Source: Petroclostridium sp. X23
GTDB lineage: Bacteria > Bacillota > Clostridia > SK-Y3
NCBI RefSeq assembly: GCF_030013905.1
Contig: NZ_CP124862.1
Span: 4,467,051-4,531,050 of the forward strand
DNA length: 64,000 nucleotides
Direction of reading: 5' to 3'
In this document: in pieces, positions 9,177 to 19,146 of the stretch
How positions within the stretch are numbered: the first letter of the stretch is position 1
How the letters are laid out: each line of letters opens with the position of its first letter
Program-made: the position numbers and the translations under genes
The notes under the pieces: generated by a model
What the model was told of the DNA's origin: nothing
What the model saw: only the letters and a program-made list of their open reading frames with translations
The model's database searches: none

Positions 9177-10366
9177 TTTGCTTTGTTATGCTTTTTTGTT
9201 GCAGACACCCTATAACTATTTTCAACTCTCCGCATAGGGATAAGCCGTGATGAAATAAAAGCAATAATGGGAACAGTGAGGATGACAGCAGTACTTCCGG
9301 ATAATCCTTGAATAATTTCTATGCCTAACATATTCATATTGATTAATTCATTATAAGGTACGTTATAAGAGTAAATCAGTATCAGTGAATTAAGTGAAGT
9401 GCCTGTGAAGGCAAGCAGAAGAGTATTGGCCATGGTTCCCATCATGTCGCGGCCAACATTGATACCTGACATAAACAACGCATTTTTGCTAAGGTTGTGA
9501 TTTGCAATATATACCTCCTGTACCGAAGAGGCAATAGACATAGCTACGTCCATGATGGCGCCAAGGGAAGCGATGAGAATTCCTGCAAATAACAGCCCTC
9601 CAACTTGCATACCATGATCCCTGGCAATGACGATTAATGTTTCTACTTCTTCAGTTTGAAACCCGGTAATATGGGCGAAATGGCCGGCTATACTGGAAGC
9701 GGTACCGGCAATTACAACTCCTAATGTAGTGCCTAATACAGCTGACAAGGTTTTGAAACTCCACCCGTTAAGCGTGAGTAATGTGATACAGGTTGTAATA
9801 ATTACGATGAGCACCGATGCAAATATTGGTGAATACCCTCTGTAGAGCATGGGGATAAATAAAAAAATAATACAAATAAAAGTAAATAAGAGACCCACCA
9901 TAGATTTAAATCCTTTCTTTCCTCCAATACCCCACAAAGCAGCTAAAAATAGAAGAATAAATATATATAAAACGGGAGATCTATCATAATTGTATACAGA
10001 TACCAAATATTTTTCCGGATTGGCCGTATCTACACAAACAATAATATTCTGTCCTGCTTTGCCATAAACGTTTAAGAGATTGCTTAAATAGTTTTTAATT
10101 ATGTGGAGTTCCCCTTTGTGTTCTCCTGTAAGAATTTGCACCTCTAATTGCTGGAAGCCACGGTATAATCCGTTGATGGCTTCATCTTTTTCGGAAGATT
10201 CGCTGACTACCCTCAATACTTTTGCCTTTTCATATCGTACATAAGAAATCCCGCCCTGCTTATTAAATGAAATGTGTGTACCTTTGTTAAAAAAATATAA
10301 GAAAAGCGAGAACGATATTAGTGTGATTGTCCAAAGAACAGCTCTTAATGTTTTAGAGTTTAACAT
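9167..10366 (-). CDS. YibE/F family membrane protein
   Basis: A 399-residue protein with an N-terminal anchor, an extracellular domain (about 30-120) and seven or eight membrane helices. GWSFKTLSAVLGTTLGV, GAIMDVAMSIASSVQEV and GRDMMGTMANTLLLAF are typical of the YibE/F family, whose molecular function is not established; it has been discussed as a transporter or export partner. The ATG follows AAAAGGAGACTGGTT. It is a single gene convergent with the export operon, and it starts divergently from the large phosphoesterase gene, sharing a 294-bp AT-rich intergenic region. Confidence 0.88.
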   Translation of the reverse strand: MLNSKTLRAVLWTITLISFSLFLYFFNKGTHISFNKQGGISYVRYEKAKVLRVVSESSEKDEAINGLYRGFQQLEVQILTGEHKGELHIIKNYLSNLLNVYGKAGQNIIVCVDTANPEKYLVSVYNYDRSPVLYIFILLFLAALWGIGGKKGFKSMVGLLFTFICIIFLFIPMLYRGYSPIFASVLIVIITTCITLLTLNGWSFKTLSAVLGTTLGVVIAGTASSIAGHFAHITGFQTEEVETLIVIARDHGMQVGGLLFAGILIASLGAIMDVAMSIASSVQEVYIANHNLSKNALFMSGINVGRDMMGTMANTLLLAFTGTSLNSLILIYSYNVPYNELINMNMLGIEIIQGLSGSTAVILTVPIIAFISSRLIPMRRVENSYRVSATKKHNKANHL

Positions 10367-10519
10367 AACCAGTCTCCTTTTAAACAGAATAACATAACTT
10401 TCAGTATATATATCATGACGTAATCAGACTAGCACAATCATGTTAAATTAAGGTTAAAATCATAATGTTTATTTAAAGTAATTAGTGAATCTTTCATATT
10501 ATTACATCGTCTTTATTAG

Positions 10520-10548
10520 TTTACATAGAATTAACTGATAATTAATAT
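10520..10548 (+). promoter_or_regulatory. Candidate promoter of the dockerin phosphoesterase gene
   Basis: TTTACA at 10520-10525 and TAATAT at 10543-10548 are 17 bp apart, which fits sigma-A. About 70 bp upstream TTAAAT and TTAAAA (10443-10459) stand 5 bp apart, the spacing of PhoP boxes, but the match to TTAACA is poor and the region is AT-rich, so phosphate control is only a guess. Confidence 0.4.
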
Positions 10549-10660
10549 GGACTTTATATTAATTAATTATAAAGTAATGGAAGCCTCAAATGGGAATTTA
10601 TATATATCCAAGAAGAAAAGTATAAATGGAGGCAATTAATAAACTTATGGAGGTTGACAA

Positions 10661-13600
10661 ATGCTTAGAAAACTGACGTCAGGAAAGCTATCTATTCGAA
10701 TCCTGTCAATGGTAACGGCAATAGCAATGATGTTATCAGGATTCGTCACAGTAACTGCAAGTGAAAGCCAAGCAAGCACCGAAGTGCCAACAACAGTTGC
10801 TGAATTTGTCTATGGCGGGGAAAATACAGCTGATGCAGGTGAGGGGAGTCTGGAGCTGCAATCTGAAGGAAGCGGTGGAGGTTCGGCAGTGACACAGAGT
10901 GTTTATGCTATTTCCGGTATCGTGCTCACACCTGGGAAAAATGCTTCCGAGTTGAATTTTGCATGGTACAGCGAAAGCGGTTCTGCAAATTGTGTCGTGC
11001 AAATTGCAAAAAAAGCGGATATGTCCGGTACGGAATTTCCGGAAAGCATCGCAGATACGTTTAACGGTGCCGTATCCGATGGGGTAACAGGGTTTTCTTC
11101 AAACAAAGTCATCGTAACGGGTATTGAAGAATCTACCCAATATGTCTATCGTTTAGGTGACGGCGTCAATTGGAGCCCGGTTTATAATTATACTAGCAGG
11201 AAAACAGATGAATACAGCTTTTTATTTGTAGGTGACCCGCAGATCGGTTCCAGCAATGTGACCGCCGATACGGCCGGTTGGGAAGATACGATGGGAAAAG
11301 CAGTTAATACGTTTCCTGAAGTGAGTTTTTTAGTATCTGCAGGAGACCAGGTAAATACCGCCACTGATGAAACAGAATATGACGGATTTTTTGCGCCGGA
11401 AGAGTTAAGAAGCCTGCCGGTTGCATCGGTACAGGGAAATCATGATAATGCTGCAAATTATACATATCATTTTAATAATCCTAATGAATCAACAGAATAC
11501 GGCATTACAAGTGCCGGTGGCGACTACTATTATACTTATGGCGACACGCTGTTCATAGGACTGAATTCCAATAATACCAGCGGAGCATCCCATGCGGCAT
11601 TTATGGAGGCTGCTGTTGCTGCAAATCCAAACGCAAAGTGGAAAATGGTTGTATTCCATCATTCAATTTATAGTTCTGCAAGCCATTCAGCAGAAAGTTC
11701 AATAGTCAGTAGAAGAGCAGCACTTTTTCCAGTATTTGATGAACTGGGAATAGATGTGGTTTTAATGGGTCATGATCACTGCTATACAAGATCTCATCAA
11801 ATGAAGGGTGACCAACCTATCCTAGATCAGCCTATGGATGAGAACGGTTCAGCCATCAACCCTATGGGTATACTCTATATTACAGCTAACTCTGGTTCTG
11901 GCAGCAAGTATTATACGCTAAAGTCAATTCCCGAAGAATATGCTGCTGTCAGAGAACAGCTGAGAGTCCCGACTTTCTCACATATCAGTGTAACAGAAGA
12001 TAGTCTTACTATTTCTACCTATAGAACCGATACAATGGAAATGACCGATACGCATTCATTGATAAAAGATTCCACCTATACAACAGATTATGAAATAAAT
12101 AATCCGTATGAAACAGTAAATTGGTCAACTTTTGGGCAGTATAAAGCAGATTTTCATGCACATTCTGTAGAAAGTGACGGGGCTGATGAACCAGCTGACA
12201 TGATTGAAGAACATTATTCAAAAGGCTATGATATTTTAGCTATGACCGATCATAACTTCGTCAGTACCACGTGGGATAGAAGCGATAGACCGGAAAGGAC
12301 TTACCTTACTTCCGAACGTGCTGCACAAATGAATGCAGGTACCGACAGGAACGGCAGAGGCATGATAGGGATTCCTTATTCTGATGAACAGTCTAGATCT
12401 GACCATGTTAATACATTTTGGGCAAATTTCAATAACGAATCCGGTGCAACGTTAGAAGGCAATATCGCCCAATGTGAAACATTAGGCGGTATTTCCCATA
12501 TCAACCACCCAGGCAGATACACCGGCGGCAGCAGTACAGCTAATGATGGTGCGGACGGTAAAGCTGCATCCAATGATCTTCATAATGTTGCAAAGTATGT
12601 AAACCTGTTCAGGAAATATTCCTCATGCGTAGGGATGGAAATCATCAACAAAAAGGATGGAGATTCCTATAGTGACAGAATATTGTGGGATAATATTTTA
12701 AAACAAACAATGCCGGAACGTCCGGTATGGGGATTCTCCAATGATGATACCCATGCTTTGGCCAATACCGGATTTAGCTATAACATAATGCTCATGCCTG
12801 AAAATACATTGGAAAATGTACGAAATTCTATGGAAAATGGTACATTCTATGCAGTTGCAAAAGTTGCAAAAAGGGAACTTGGTTCTGATTTTACAGCCAA
12901 TGGACCTACGCCTAAAATCACTAATATAGTAGTTGATCAACAAGAAAACAGTATTGCAATTGAAGGTGAAAACTATACAACCATCGAATGGATTGCAGAT
13001 GGAGAGATTATAGCTGCCGGAAATACCATTGACTTGAACGACCATGAACAAGAGATCAGCACTTATATCCGTGCACAGCTGAAGGGTGACGGTGGAATCA
13101 GTTTCACACAGCCATTCGGTATTGTTGGCGGTTATCAGCCTGAACCGCAATTATCACAGGTTACATTGACAGCTGACGGGGAAGAATTAGCAGCCGATGG
13201 AAGCATTCAGCTTGAGATAGCCGGACAAGATGAGTTTTATGCTGATATGGACTTATCATCTGCAACCGTTACATATAAAACAGATGTTGCAGATGTACTT
13301 TCCATCACTCAGGGCGGAACCGTTACACTTGCAAATGCACCGATCGCGAATATGCCTGTAAAAGTTTGGGCTGAAGTGAATCTAAACGGTAAAACAGTGA
13401 TTAGCGACAAGGTTGCTATACAGGTAGAAGGACAATCGGAAGATCACTATATTATGGCTCAAATCACCGACGGATCCGATGACTATGAAGAAAATGTCTC
13501 AACAGGAGAAATGGACGATGGAAGTTCTGATCTGGAAATCGTAACAGAGAAAGCCAATCAGTTGATCGGAACCAGATTTGCTAATCTTTCCATTCCAAAA

Positions 13601-15175
13601 GGAGCAAAAATCATTGACGCGTATATCCAGTTTACAGTGGACGAACCGGACAAGAGCGCTGATCCGTTTAATGTAAATATCCACGCGGAAGCGGTGCCTA
13701 ATTCACCTGTTTTCACAAATACCGCATATAATATCTCTTCCCGCACCAACACAACTAGTGTTGTGAACTGGAAAGATATTCCCATGTGGACACAGGCTCA
13801 AGTAGCAGGCGAAGACCAGAGAACACCTAATCTTGCGGCTTTGGTACAGGAAGTTGTAGATATGGAAGGATGGAATGAAGGAAATGCAATTAGCTTCATC
13901 TTTAGCGGTACCGGTACAAGATCCGCTGAGTCTTATGAGGGAGGTGGAGCAGCAGAAGCACCGACCCTTCATGTAGTATATGAATTAGAAAGCAACTATA
14001 TCATGGCACGCATCCAAAACAGCATGGACGATATGGAAGAACGTGCGGACGGTTCATTGGATTACGACAGTTCGGATCTGGAAATCGTAGACGAAGATTC
14101 AAATCAATTGATAGGAATTCGGTTTGCCGATCTTTCCATTCCGAAAGGATCAGAAATTGTTAATGCATATATCCAGTTTACGGTAGACGAAGTTTCTGAC
14201 AAGAAGAATAAAGATCCGTTTAATATTACTATCCAAGCGGAAGACACTGCAAACTCAGCCGGTTTTGCAAATGAAAACTTCACAGTTTCTTCACGCACCA
14301 GAACGCAGACTGCTGTAACCTGGTCAGGTATTCCCAAGTGGACAGAAGTGCAAGCGGCCGGCGAAGACCAAAGAACGCCGAACCTTGCATCTCTAGTACA
14401 GGAAATTGTAGACAAGGATGGATGGAATGCAGGAAATGCACTCAGCTTTATATTAAGCGGAACCGGTGCAAGATGCGCTGAATCCTATGAGGGCGGCGGA
14501 CAGGAACAGGCACCAACCCTTCATGTCGTTTACAAGGACGGGGAAGATCAAACTCAACCTCAACCGGCACCCAGCGTTAAGGTTCATACCAAAAACCAAT
14601 TGGTAATAAAGGAAGATACTAATGAAATAGAATACTATTTTGCCATTACTGATGTAGAGAGCTTAAATACGCTGGATGTTACTTTCAGCTTTGATAGCAG
14701 TATTATGACATTTAAAAAGGCGGAATGGCCTGCATCGGAAGGTACGGTGATTGATGCAGCGGTAGAGGATAATAAGGTAAGAATAGTAGCGGGATCCGTA
14801 ACGCCGGTTTCTGCTGCCCAATATGAGGATGTACTGAAATTAACTTTTGAACTTGCAGATTTGCAGAGTGGGGTAACACAAGCTGTTTTGCGCATTGAAA
14901 AACCAATAACCGCATCAGCCGGAGTTAATGAAGAAATTACATCAAATATCGATGCAGCAGAAGCAGCCGTTACCGTCAGAGCATATAAAATAATCTGCGA
15001 TATCATAAAGGATGGAAAGTTAGGCAGCAGCGACCTTTCCAAAGCATTGGAATACTTTATGGCAGATTCAAACGACCAAAACTGGAGTGGCGATGCTGAA
15101 CGTGCCGATGTAAACTTTGACGGTGTGGTTAATATCACAGATTTCTCGATTATTATTGCAAATATTTTACGTTAA
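10661..15175 (+). CDS. Secreted dockerin-bearing phosphoesterase with PHP and DNRLRE modules
   Basis: A 1,504-residue exported protein with a signal peptide at 1-34. In order: a fibronectin-like domain of the purple-acid-phosphatase type (about 80-170); a calcineurin-like metallophosphoesterase (about 180-430) with GDPQIG, AGDQVN, GNHDN, FHHSIY and GHDHCYTR; a PHP-like domain (about 490-720) with DFHAHS, MTDHNF, SHINHPG and NDDTH; Ig-like beta segments; two similar DNRLRE-like modules (about 927-1105 and 1110-1295); a cohesin-like beta domain (1310-1430); and a C-terminal dockerin whose second Ca-binding loop, DVNFDGVVNITDF, is canonical while the first is degenerate. It probably removes phosphate from extracellular substrates. 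The next gene encodes a cohesin-SLH protein. AGGAGG-like TGGAGG precedes the ATG. Confidence 0.85.
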   Translation: MLRKLTSGKLSIRILSMVTAIAMMLSGFVTVTASESQASTEVPTTVAEFVYGGENTADAGEGSLELQSEGSGGGSAVTQSVYAISGIVLTPGKNASELNFAWYSESGSANCVVQIAKKADMSGTEFPESIADTFNGAVSDGVTGFSSNKVIVTGIEESTQYVYRLGDGVNWSPVYNYTSRKTDEYSFLFVGDPQIGSSNVTADTAGWEDTMGKAVNTFPEVSFLVSAGDQVNTATDETEYDGFFAPEELRSLPVASVQGNHDNAANYTYHFNNPNESTEYGITSAGGDYYYTYGDTLFIGLNSNNTSGASHAAFMEAAVAANPNAKWKMVVFHHSIYSSASHSAESSIVSRRAALFPVFDELGIDVVLMGHDHCYTRSHQMKGDQPILDQPMDENGSAINPMGILYITANSGSGSKYYTLKSIPEEYAAVREQLRVPTFSHISVTEDSLTISTYRTDTMEMTDTHSLIKDSTYTTDYEINNPYETVNWSTFGQYKADFHAHSVESDGADEPADMIEEHYSKGYDILAMTDHNFVSTTWDRSDRPERTYLTSERAAQMNAGTDRNGRGMIGIPYSDEQSRSDHVNTFWANFNNESGATLEGNIAQCETLGGISHINHPGRYTGGSSTANDGADGKAASNDLHNVAKYVNLFRKYSSCVGMEIINKKDGDSYSDRILWDNILKQTMPERPVWGFSNDDTHALANTGFSYNIMLMPENTLENVRNSMENGTFYAVAKVAKRELGSDFTANGPTPKITNIVVDQQENSIAIEGENYTTIEWIADGEIIAAGNTIDLNDHEQEISTYIRAQLKGDGGISFTQPFGIVGGYQPEPQLSQVTLTADGEELAADGSIQLEIAGQDEFYADMDLSSATVTYKTDVADVLSITQGGTVTLANAPIANMPVKVWAEVNLNGKTVISDKVAIQVEGQSEDHYIMAQITDGSDDYEENVSTGEMDDGSSDLEIVTEKANQLIGTRFANLSIPKGAKIIDAYIQFTVDEPDKSADPFNVNIHAEAVPNSPVFTNTAYNISSRTNTTSVVNWKDIPMWTQAQVAGEDQRTPNLAALVQEVVDMEGWNEGNAISFIFSGTGTRSAESYEGGGAAEAPTLHVVYELESNYIMARIQNSMDDMEERADGSLDYDSSDLEIVDEDSNQLIGIRFADLSIPKGSEIVNAYIQFTVDEVSDKKNKDPFNITIQAEDTANSAGFANENFTVSSRTRTQTAVTWSGIPKWTEVQAAGEDQRTPNLASLVQEIVDKDGWNAGNALSFILSGTGARCAESYEGGGQEQAPTLHVVYKDGEDQTQPQPAPSVKVHTKNQLVIKEDTNEIEYYFAITDVESLNTLDVTFSFDSSIMTFKKAEWPASEGTVIDAAVEDNKVRIVAGSVTPVSAAQYEDVLKLTFELADLQSGVTQAVLRIEKPITASAGVNEEITSNIDAAEAAVTVRAYKIICDIIKDGKLGSSDLSKALEYFMADSNDQNWSGDAERADVNFDGVVNITDFSIIIANILR

Positions 15176-15190
15176 CATTAAGTTTAAGCA

Positions 15191-15225
15191 AATACAGGGA
15201 AGAGTATTTGGCTCTTTCCTGTATT
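15191..15225 (+). terminator. Hairpin after the phosphoesterase gene
   Basis: AATACAGGGAAGAG and CTCTTTCCTGTATT form a 14-bp stem with a 7-base loop. No T-run follows, so it may be a weak terminator, an mRNA-stabilising hairpin or a partial block between the two surface-protein genes. Confidence 0.5.
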
Positions 15226-15272
15226 GCTATATTTCATTGTTTGTTCAAAGTATAAAATGAGGTGATTTTATT

Positions 15273-17003
15273 GTGAGGAAAGCAATTTTAGCAGTAATAT
15301 TATTGTTAAGTTTTTGTTTCAGTACATGTGCAGCAGCAGAAGCATTATCAAAGGTTGAATTCTCAACAAACAGTATTACATTAGATGCCAATTCAAATGA
15401 ATTTTCGGTGGATATATTATTGGAAAAAGATGAACTGTTTAATGGTGCACTTTTCGGGCTTGGGCTAGAAGATGGATTAGAAATAAAATCTATTGAGTAT
15501 AGTGATACAATAGAAGATAAAACCCTTAATAAAGTACAGATCTATAAGAAAAACGGAATCCATTACTTTGGTTTTTACACATCTGAAAACAAATTCAGCG
15601 GAAATATAGATATTTGTACAGTACATTTTCAATATACCGGCAGCGCAGCTGTATCCATTACGATGGAAGAAGCAAGTATTACAACCTATGTTAGTGCGCA
15701 TGACGCGGCGGAAACCCCTTTCAATCCTAATTCTGAAGTTACTGTACAACGCAAAAACTCGGGAGAGGAACAAGAAGAGGAAGAACCTACCGGTGGGTCG
15801 GGTCATAGTTCTGGCACAGCCGTAACAACTCAAACGCAGCCTGTCAATGGGACAATTTCAGCAACGCCCCAAATCAGCAATGGAAAAGCAACCGTTAAGC
15901 TTGATAATGCTGCCATAAATAAGGCATTTGCGCAGGCAAAAAGCGACGAGAACGGTATGAAAACCATTGAAATAGATGTTAAATCGTCCGGTAACGCGAA
16001 GGAATTTTCTACTGAAATTCCTGCACAGATATTTAGTGCCGGAGAAAAAGATAAGCTGATTAAGATAAATATGCCTACCGCAGCGGTTAGGCTTCCGGTC
16101 AATATGATTCCGAAAGACCAGCTCGGGAATGCAAAAAACGTTGAAATCAATGTGTCCGGCGTAGATGTGTCTCAATTACCCGCAGAGGTTAAAGAGACCA
16201 TAGGCAATCATCCCGTCATTGAAATAAATATCGCATTGGATGGCAATCGTATAGAATGGAGTAATGAAGAGGCACCAGTTTCCATATCTATTCCATACAC
16301 GCCAACTGCAGAAGAATTGAAAAGTCCCGATAATATTATAGTTTACTATGTTGATGGAAAAGGAGAGCTGCATGCAGTTCCAAGCGGAAGATATGATGCA
16401 GCTACAGGAACGGTGACATTTTCAGTTACTCATTTCAGTCAATATGGTGTAGCTTATGCAGTAAAGAGTTTTGATGATATCCAAGGATCTTGGGCAAAGA
16501 AAGAGATAGAAGCACTTGCAGTAAGAGGAATCATCAACGGTACATCTGAAAAGACTTATTCACCCGATGCCAAAATTATAAGGGCAGATTTTACAAAGCT
16601 TCTGGTGGGTGTACTTAATAAGACCGCAAAATCAGAGGCAGGATTTAATGATATTGCACTTTCTGATTATTATTATCAAGCGGTGAACACGGCAAAAGCA
16701 TTAGGGCTTGCAACTGGAACAGGGCAAAATCAATTTAATCCTAAAGGGCAAATTACCAGACAGGATATGATGGTTTTAATGGACCGGGCACTTTCTATAT
16801 CCGGAAAGACGCTGACTAAGAAAGCGGATTTATCAACTTATGCAGATGCAGAAGGTGTTGCCGCTTATGCTAAAGACAGTGTGGCAGAATTAGTAGCAGC
16901 AGGTATAATTCAGGGAAGTAACGGCAAGTTAAGACCGCAAGACAACCTGACGCGTGCTGAGGCAGCGAGAGTATTATACTTGATTTACAAGCTATTGTAT
17001 TAA
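15273..17003 (+). CDS. Cell-surface anchor protein: cohesin-like domain plus three SLH repeats
   Basis: A 576-residue exported protein with a signal peptide at 1-20. Residues 25-155 form a cohesin-like beta domain (KVEFSTNSITLDANSNEFSV to ASITTYVS). A Glu/Gly/Ser linker and a beta-rich middle region (185-395) come next, and three SLH motifs at about 405-576 (FDDIQGSWAKKEIEALAVRG; FNDIALSDYYYQAV; YADAEGVAAYAKDS) that bind cell-wall polysaccharide. A protein with cohesin and SLH is the classical layout of an anchoring scaffoldin. The upstream neighbour carries a dockerin, so a pair is likely, though the cohesin call is by pattern only. GTG start at 15273 behind GAGGTGAT. Confidence 0.8.
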   Translation: MRKAILAVILLLSFCFSTCAAAEALSKVEFSTNSITLDANSNEFSVDILLEKDELFNGALFGLGLEDGLEIKSIEYSDTIEDKTLNKVQIYKKNGIHYFGFYTSENKFSGNIDICTVHFQYTGSAAVSITMEEASITTYVSAHDAAETPFNPNSEVTVQRKNSGEEQEEEEPTGGSGHSSGTAVTTQTQPVNGTISATPQISNGKATVKLDNAAINKAFAQAKSDENGMKTIEIDVKSSGNAKEFSTEIPAQIFSAGEKDKLIKINMPTAAVRLPVNMIPKDQLGNAKNVEINVSGVDVSQLPAEVKETIGNHPVIEINIALDGNRIEWSNEEAPVSISIPYTPTAEELKSPDNIIVYYVDGKGELHAVPSGRYDAATGTVTFSVTHFSQYGVAYAVKSFDDIQGSWAKKEIEALAVRGIINGTSEKTYSPDAKIIRADFTKLLVGVLNKTAKSEAGFNDIALSDYYYQAVNTAKALGLATGTGQNQFNPKGQITRQDMMVLMDRALSISGKTLTKKADLSTYADAEGVAAYAKDSVAELVAAGIIQGSNGKLRPQDNLTRAEAARVLYLIYKLLY

Positions 17004-17104
17004 TAAGTATACAAGGTCGTAGAAAAGCAAAAATAAGATTAGAGTTATTCTAAGGGTGTAATAACTAACTTTAAGGATTAAGTCAAATTAAACTTCAAGA
17101 GTAG

Positions 17105-17144
17105 AGGGATTGAGAACATAATTATTTATGACTCAATCCCTTTT
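17105..17144 (+). terminator. Intrinsic terminator after the anchor gene
   Basis: AGGGATTGAG and CTCAATCCCT form a perfect 10-bp stem around a 17-base loop, followed by TTTT. It lies between the SLH gene and the proS leader. Confidence 0.8.
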
Positions 17145-17207
17145 ATGTTCCAAAAGACTAGAGGGCGGTTATGGGGCACACTAGAATCTTCACCCTAAAT
17201 TAACCCC

Positions 17208-17236
17208 TTGACAGCTTATGGCTTTTATTTTATATT
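17208..17236 (+). promoter_or_regulatory. proS promoter
   Basis: TTGACA at 17208-17213, 17 bp, TATATT at 17231-17236: a strong sigma-A promoter about 30 bp ahead of the T-box. Confidence 0.75.
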
Positions 17237-17264
17237 TAATAGAGGAAAATGTCTTTATAAAAAA

Positions 17265-17493
17265 ATTACTATGATGGGGAATAGTAAAAGTATGATCTTA
17301 TTACAGAGAGGGAATCACTGCTGAAAGATTTCCATAAGAGCATTTTGAACCCGCCCCGGAGTACTGCACCGAAATGATGAGTAGGCTGCAGCGGTATCCT
17401 GCCGTTATAGGTTTGAGAGGATACATATTATTGTGTCAATCAGGGTGGTACCACCGTTAACCTCGGTCCCTTTTTTGGGATGCGAGGTTTTTT
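17265..17493 (+). ncRNA. T-box riboswitch of proS
   Basis: A leader of about 230 nt with the conserved order of a T-box: stem I region (AGAGAGGGAATCACTGCTGA), the linker GAACCCGCC, which holds possible proline codons, and the T-box core GGGTGGTACCACCG. The UGGU bulge would pair with the ACCA end of a tRNA having discriminator A, as tRNA-Pro does in bacteria. A terminator hairpin (CCTCGGTCCC / GGGATGCGAGG then TTTTTT) follows. Uncharged tRNA-Pro should favour the antiterminator and switch on proS. A near copy without a gene is at 2441-2670. The specifier codon was not resolved by folding. Confidence 0.92.
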
Positions 17494-17527
17494 AATGATC
17501 AATTTATGAATTTATGAAAGGGATGGT

Positions 17528-18967
17528 ATGATGGCGAAGGAAAAGAAACTGGTGGAAGCGATTACGTCAATGGAAGAAGATTTTGCGCAGTGGTATACGG
17601 ATATTGTAAAAAAAGCAGACCTAGTAGACTATTCAACCGTTCGAGGATGTATGATTATTCGTCCTTATGGATATGCAATATGGGAAAATATTCAAAGAAT
17701 TCTCGATAATAAATTTAAGGAGACAGGGCATGAGAATGTATATATGCCTATGTTTATTCCTGAGAGTCTGCTTCAAAAAGAAAAGGATCATGTTGAGGGT
17801 TTTGCGCCTGAAGTTGCTTGGGTGACCCATGGAGGAAGTGAGGAGTTGGCAGAAAAACTCTGTGTACGTCCAACCTCCGAGACATTATTCTGCGATCATT
17901 ACGCGAATATCATACACTCATACAGAGATCTTCCGAAATTATATAATCAATGGTGTTCAGTTGTGCGTTGGGAAAAGACCACGCGTCCTTTTTTAAGAAC
18001 ATTGGAATTTTTATGGCAGGAAGGTCACACGGCTCATGCCACGGCTGAAGAAGCGCAGGAAGAAACCATTAAAATGTTGAATGTATATGCGGATTTTTGC
18101 GAAAATGCTTTAGCTATTCCCGTGGTGAAAGGTCAAAAAACGGAAAAAGAAAAGTTCGCCGGCGCAAAAGCTACTTATACGATTGAAAGTTTGATGCATG
18201 ACGGGAAAGCATTGCAGAGCGGGACTTCTCATAATTTTGGAGACGGATTCGCAAAAGCTTTTGAGATCCAATATACGGATCAGAATAATCAGCTTCAATA
18301 TGTTCATCAAACTTCCTGGGGAATGACCACACGGTTGATAGGAGCTGTAATTATGGTACATGGAGATGACAGCGGATTAGTACTTCCTCCGGTAATTGCG
18401 CCTACTCAATTAGTTATTATCCCCATTGCCGCACATAAAGAAGGTGTGAAAGAAAAAGCCTACGAACTGAAGGATAGACTGGCAAAAGTGGCAAGAGTAA
18501 AAATTGATGATAGTGATAAAATGCCGGGTTGGAAGTTCAGTGAATATGAAATGAAGGGTGTACCTGTTCGGCTTGAAATAGGACCTAAAGATATTGAAAA
18601 GAATCAAGCTGTTTTAGTGAGAAGAGATACAAGAGAGAAAATCTTTGTATCGTTGGATGAGATTGAAGAAAAACTATTGCAGTTATTAGAGCAAATGCAG
18701 AAGGACTTATTGGAGAAAGCAAGAACAATGAGAGATGAAAAAACCTATATTGCTGCCAATATGGAAGAATTCAAATCCATATTGCAGGAAAAAACAGGAT
18801 TCGTCAAAGCAATGTGGTGCGGCGATAGAGCATGTGAGGATAAAATCAAGGAAGAAACAAGTGCAACAGCACGATGCATCCCGTTTGAGCAAGAACAGAT
18901 TTCAGAACACTGCGTATGCTGCGGAAAACCTGCGAAACACATGGTCTACTGGGGAAAAGCATATTAA
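17528..18967 (+). CDS. proS: Prolyl-tRNA synthetase, archaeal/eukaryote-like short type
   Basis: A 479-residue class II aminoacyl-tRNA synthetase that charges tRNA-Pro. Motif 2 (RPTSETLF, later VVRWEKTTRPFLRTLEFLWQ) and motif 3 are present. The C-terminus has the Zn-binding knuckle of the ProS type 3 enzymes (CGDRACE and CVCCGKPA) and ends in Tyr (VYWGKAY), typical for this type. There is no insertion editing domain, which separates it from the longer bacterial ProS. It starts at ATG 17528 or the adjacent ATG 17531 behind AAAGGGA. Expression is under the T-box directly upstream. Confidence 0.96.
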   Translation: MMAKEKKLVEAITSMEEDFAQWYTDIVKKADLVDYSTVRGCMIIRPYGYAIWENIQRILDNKFKETGHENVYMPMFIPESLLQKEKDHVEGFAPEVAWVTHGGSEELAEKLCVRPTSETLFCDHYANIIHSYRDLPKLYNQWCSVVRWEKTTRPFLRTLEFLWQEGHTAHATAEEAQEETIKMLNVYADFCENALAIPVVKGQKTEKEKFAGAKATYTIESLMHDGKALQSGTSHNFGDGFAKAFEIQYTDQNNQLQYVHQTSWGMTTRLIGAVIMVHGDDSGLVLPPVIAPTQLVIIPIAAHKEGVKEKAYELKDRLAKVARVKIDDSDKMPGWKFSEYEMKGVPVRLEIGPKDIEKNQAVLVRRDTREKIFVSLDEIEEKLLQLLEQMQKDLLEKARTMRDEKTYIAANMEEFKSILQEKTGFVKAMWCGDRACEDKIKEETSATARCIPFEQEQISEHCVCCGKPAKHMVYWGKAY

Positions 18968-18989
18968 ATTTAATATTGATATTCATTTA

Positions 18990-19017
18990 AGAAGCCTACA
19001 TGAGGGCTTCTTTTTTT
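18990..19017 (+). terminator. proS terminator
   Basis: AGAAGCC and GGCTTCT form a stem around a 7-base loop and are followed by seven T residues, 23 bp after the proS stop. Confidence 0.9.
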
Positions 19018-19146
19018 ATTTTTTAATCACTGTTTAATTTACGTTGTTGGATTCTTCAATAATTTAGCAATAAAAAAAATAATAAAAAGTTAAATTTTGT
19101 TCAAACTAATGATGAGTTAACAATATATGTTAAGGAGTGATTTGGA

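Noticed and set aside
10443..10459. PhoP box upstream of the phosphoesterase
   Set aside because: TTAAAT and TTAAAA have the right spacing but a weak match, and the region is very AT-rich, so chance is likely.
12698..13972. Several minus-strand frames inside the dockerin phosphoesterase gene
   Set aside because: The plus frame has continuous domain matches; the antisense products are unlike real proteins.
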